The notes beneath the pieces are model-generated. The model had not been told where the DNA came from. It did not search any database and saw only the letters and a program-made list of their open reading frames with translations. From positions 186,001-250,000 of the forward strand of contig NW_027478769.1 in the NCBI RefSeq assembly GCF_051014685.1: a DNA stretch of 64,000 nucleotides, in the 5' to 3' direction. The position numbers and the translations under genes are program-made. Origin of the DNA: Ptiloglossa arizonensis. Lineage: Eukaryota; Arthropoda; Insecta; Hymenoptera; Colletidae. Numbering within the stretch: position 1 is the first letter of the stretch; every line of letters starts with the position of its first letter. This document shows positions 61,013-64,000 of the stretch, in pieces.

Positions 61013-63124
61013 TGAAAGCAGAAACTCGCCCGATTTCAACGGTATGTGTACGTTTCCCCTAGGCCATTCCAGTTATTGGTTTCGAGTATCAAATCAGCGA
61101 AAATTTTGATTGTTTCTCAACCATTCCTTAACTTCAAACTCCCATATCTTGCGAACGGATTGACGAACTCGAGAAGTTCCTATTGCATCTGAAAGTAGAA
61201 ACTCGCCCGATTACAACGGTATGTGTATTTTTGCCCTAGGCAATAGTAGTTATTGGTTTCGTGTATCAGACTTGCGAAAATTTTGATTGTTTCTCAAACA
61301 TTCCTTAACTTCAAACTCCCATATCTTGCGAACGGATTGACGAACTCGAGAAATTCCTATTGCATCTGAAAGCAGAAACTCGCCCGATTACAACGGTACG
61401 TGTATTTTTGCCCTAGGCCATAGTAGTTATTGGTTTCGAGTATCAGACTTGCGAAAATTTTGATTGTTTCTCAACCATTCCTTAATTTCAAACTCCCATA
61501 TCTCGCGAACGGATTGACGAACTCGAGAAACTCCTGCTGCATCTGAAAGTAGAAACTCGCCCGATTACAACGGTATGTGTATTTTTTCCCTACGCCATAC
61601 TGGGTAAGCGTTTGGAGCATTAGAATTGCGAAAAATTTTTTGCCTTCTCAACCATTTCTTGGCTTCAAACTCCCATATCTCGCGAACGGATTGACGTAAC
61701 CCAAAAATTCCTATTGCATCTGAAAGTCGAAACTCGCCCGATTACAGCGGTACGTGTATTTTTTCCCTAGGCCATACTGGTTAAGCGTTTGGAGCAGCAG
61801 AATTGCGAAAAATTTGTTGTCTTCTCAACCATTTCTTAGCTTCAAACTCCCATATCTCGCGAACGGATTGACCTAACCCAAAAATTGCTGTTACATCTGA
61901 AAGTAGAAACTCGCCCGATTACAACGGTATGTGTATTTTTTCCCTAGGCCATTCTGGTTAAGTGTTTGGAGCAGCAGAATTGCGAAAAATGTTTTGGCTT
62001 CTCAACAATTTCTTGGTTTCAAACTCCCATATCTCGCGAACGGACTGACCTAACCCAAAAATTCCTGTTGCGTCTGAAAGTAGAAACTCGCCCGATTACA
62101 ACGGTATGTGTAATTTTTCCCTAGGCCATTCTGGTTAAGCGTTCGGAGCATTAGAATTGCGAAAAATTTTTTGCCTTCTCAACCATTTCTTGGCTCCAAA
62201 CTTCCATATCTCGCGAACGGATTGACCAAACCCAAAAATTCCTCCTGCGTCTGAAAATAGAAACTCGCCCGATTACAACGGTATGCGTATTTTTTCCCTA
62301 GGCCATTCTGGTTAAGCGTTTGGAGCAGCAGAAGTGCGAAAAATTTGTTGTCTTCTCAACCATTTCTTAGCTTCAAACTCCCATATCTCGCGAACGGATT
62401 GACCTAACCCAAAAATTGCTGTTACATCTGAAAGTAGAAACTCGCCCGATTACAACGGTATGTGTATTTCATTCCGGTTAAGCGTTTGGAGCAGCAGAAT
62501 TGCGAAAAATGTTTTGCCTTCTCAACAATTTCTTGGTTTCAAACTCCCATATCTCGCGAACGGACTGACCTAACCCAAAAATTCCTGTTGCGTCTGAAAG
62601 TAGAAACTCGACCGATTACAACGGTATGTGTATTTTTTCCTAGGCCATTCTGATTAAGCGTTTGGAGCATTAGAATTGCGATAAATTTTTTGCCTTCTCA
62701 ACCATTTCTTGGCTTCAAACTCCCATATCTCGCGAACGGATTGACCTAACCCAAAAATTCCTATTGCATCTGAAAGTAGAAACTCGCCCGATTACAGTGG
62801 AACGTGTATTTTTTCCCTAAGCCATACTGGTTAAGCGTTTGGAGCAGCAGAATTGCGAAAAATTTGTTGTCTTCTCAACCATTTCTTAGCTTCAAACTCC
62901 CATATCTCGCGAACGGTTTGACCTAACCCAAAAATTGCTGTTACGTCTGAAAGTAGAAACTCGCCCGATTACAACGGTATGTGTATTTTTTCCCTGGGCC
63001 ATTCCGGTTAAGCGTTTGGAGCAGCAGAATTGCGAAAAATGTTTTGCCTTCTCAACAATTTCTTGTTTTCAAACTCCCATATCTCGCGAACGGACTGACC
63101 TACCCCAAAAATTCCTATTGCATC
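61013..63124 (+). repeat. 12-monomer composite unit, copy 2 (2,112 bp)
   Basis: This is a tandem copy of the preceding unit, 11 bp shorter because of a deletion at 62,469/62,470. Only scattered single-base differences are seen otherwise, such as TGGGTAAGCG for TGGTTAAGCG near 61,601 and TCTTGTTTTC for TCTTGGTTTC near 63,061. After 63,125 the B sequence starts like the other copies but diverges at about 63,220 (GGTGGTTTC instead of GATTGTTTC). Confidence 0.88.
62469..62470 (+). other. 11-bp deletion inside a monomer
   Basis: Between TGTGTATTT and CATTCCGG this copy lacks 11 bp that are present at about 60,345 and 58,222, including the CCCTGGG tract. It accounts fully for the 2,112-bp against 2,123-bp lengths of the two composite units. 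It is one of few length changes in the window that is not a whole monomer or a single base. Confidence 0.85.
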
Positions 63125-64000
63125 TGAAAGCAGAAACTCGCCCGATTTCAACGGTATGTGTACGTTTCCCCTAGGCCATTCCAGTTATTGGTTTCGAGTA
63201 TCAAATCAGCGAAAATTTTGGTGGTTTCTCAACCATTCCTTAACTTCGAACTCCCATATCTCGCGAACGGAATGACGAACGCGAGAAATTCCAGTTGCAT
63301 CTGAAAGTAGAAACTCGCCCGATTACAATGGTGTGTGTATTTTTGCCCTAGGCCTTTGTAGTTATTGGTTTCTTGTATCAGGATCGCGTAAATTTTGATG
63401 GTTTCTCAACCATTCCTTAATTCAAACTCCCATATCTCGCGAACGGATTGACGAACACGAGAAACTCCTATTGCATCTGAAAGCAGAAACTCGCCCGATT
63501 TCAAGGGTACGTGTACTTTTCCCCTAGGCCATTCCAGTTATTGGTTTCGAGTATCAGATCAGCGTAAATTTTGATGGTTTCTCAACCATTCCTTAATTCA
63601 AACTCCCATATCTCGCGAACGGATTGACGAACACGAGAAACTCCTATTGCATCTGAAAGCAGAAACTCGCCCGATTTCAAGGGTATGTGTACTTTTCCCC
63701 TAGGCCATTCCAGTTATTGGTTTCGAGTATCAGATCAGCGAAAATTCTGATGGTTTCTCAACCATTCCTTAACTTCAAACTCCCATATCTCGCGAACGGA
63801 TTAACGAACTCGAGAAATTCCTGTTGCATCTGAAAGTAGAAACTCGCCCGATTTCAACGGTGTGTGTACTTTTCCCCTAGGCCATAGTAGTTATTGGTTT
63901 CGAGTATCAGACTTGCGAAAATTTTGATGGTCTCTCAACTATTCCTTAACTTCAAACTCCCATATCTCGCGAACGGATTGACGAACTCGAGAAATTCCTG
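63125..64000 (+). repeat. Family B block 9, cut by the window end
   Basis: About five B monomers resemble those at 8,130-8,810 and 54,300-55,530. Two neighbouring monomers share GAACACGAGAAACTCC at 63,453 and 63,629, 176 bp apart, so one looks like a local copy of the other. The block continues beyond the window. Confidence 0.9.

Larger units (their letters stand above)
1..64000. repeat. Satellite DNA array, 177-bp monomer, fills the window
   Basis: The conserved motif CATATCTCGCGAACGG recurs every 176-177 bp from start to end; its last six bases end, for example, at 120, 296, 473, 650, 827, 1004 and 1181. About 360 monomers follow head to tail in one orientation. No unrelated sequence is visible between them, and no inversion. 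The monomer is AT-rich by eye, with T-runs and A-tracts, and keeps several CpGs. Length, uniform orientation and nested higher-order organisation are typical of centromeric or pericentromeric satellites, but a centromeric role is inference. I do not recognise the family and cannot name the organism. Array borders lie outside the window. Confidence 0.98.
43168..64000 (+). repeat. Macro-unit 4 (incomplete, rearranged)
   Basis: It begins with the fourth copy of the marker variant at 43,201. It contains three successive starts of the 10-monomer repeat. A segment at 47,715-51,580 matches 4,190-8,055 of unit 1. Then come a 2,653-bp tandem duplication, a copy of the unit 1 B block with local changes, and a 12-monomer A/B repeat to the end. 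No fifth marker copy is seen, so the unit continues beyond the window. Confidence 0.78.

Noticed and set aside
1..64000. CRISPR array, because of a regularly spaced conserved motif
   Set aside because: The stretches between the conserved cores are themselves homologous repeats, not unique spacers. The period is 177 bp and no cas gene is present.
1..64000. tRNA, rRNA or other structured RNA genes within the repeat
   Set aside because: No internal promoter boxes, cloverleaf arms or rRNA signatures were recognised in the A or B consensus.
1..64000. Assignment to a named satellite family or species
   Set aside because: I do not recognise the monomer with confidence, and a database search would be needed. 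A match of the A or B consensus to a described satellite would settle the question.

Overview
The whole 64 kb window is one uninterrupted array of tandem satellite DNA. A monomer of about 177 bp (some are 176) repeats roughly 360 times, always in the same orientation. I found no gene, RNA gene, transposon, CRISPR array or other single-copy DNA. The monomer length is close to one nucleosome plus linker, and there is long-range higher-order structure with no foreign insertion. Both fit a eukaryotic centromeric or pericentromeric satellite. I do not recognise the monomer and cannot assign a species; an insect or a plant are both plausible. Both ends of the window lie inside the array, so its true borders are not visible.

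Two related monomer families alternate in blocks. Family A makes up roughly four fifths of the window. It carries CTAACCCAAAAAT and a segment containing CTGGTTAAGCGTTTGGAGC. Family B carries GAACTCGAGAAAT and a segment containing TAGTTATTGGTTTCGAG. Both share two conserved stretches: one around CATATCTCGCGAACGG, and one running from GCATCTGAAAG to the GGTATGTGTA segment. Family B blocks lie at about 7,775-10,450, 21,045-22,655, 28,835-30,615, 32,705-35,215, 51,295-51,590, 53,950-56,800, 58,890-59,455, 61,015-61,575 and 63,125 to the end. Family A fills the rest. Almost every change of family falls inside a shared stretch, as expected if homologous exchange built the mosaic.

The array is organised on several scales. 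A rare monomer variant (GGTTGAGAGTTTGAAGC) occurs four times, at 34, 13,302, 25,510 and 43,201. It divides the window into macro-units of 13,268, 12,208 and 17,691 bp and an incomplete fourth. Units 1 and 2 are near-identical throughout apart from whole-monomer gains and losses. Units 3 and 4 begin the same way and then become rearranged mosaics of the same pieces. Nested inside are a 10-monomer unit (1,771 bp), a 15-monomer tandem duplication (2,653 bp), a 12-monomer unit mixing A and B (2,123 bp), and 3-, 2- and 1-monomer duplications. The array is best read as a record of recent unequal exchange, duplication and deletion.

The many short open frames are by-products of the repeat. Because 177 is 59 x 3, a frame stays in phase from monomer to monomer and gives the same pseudo-peptide again and again. 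It is normally closed by the TAG inside the conserved CCTAGG. None is annotated as a gene.
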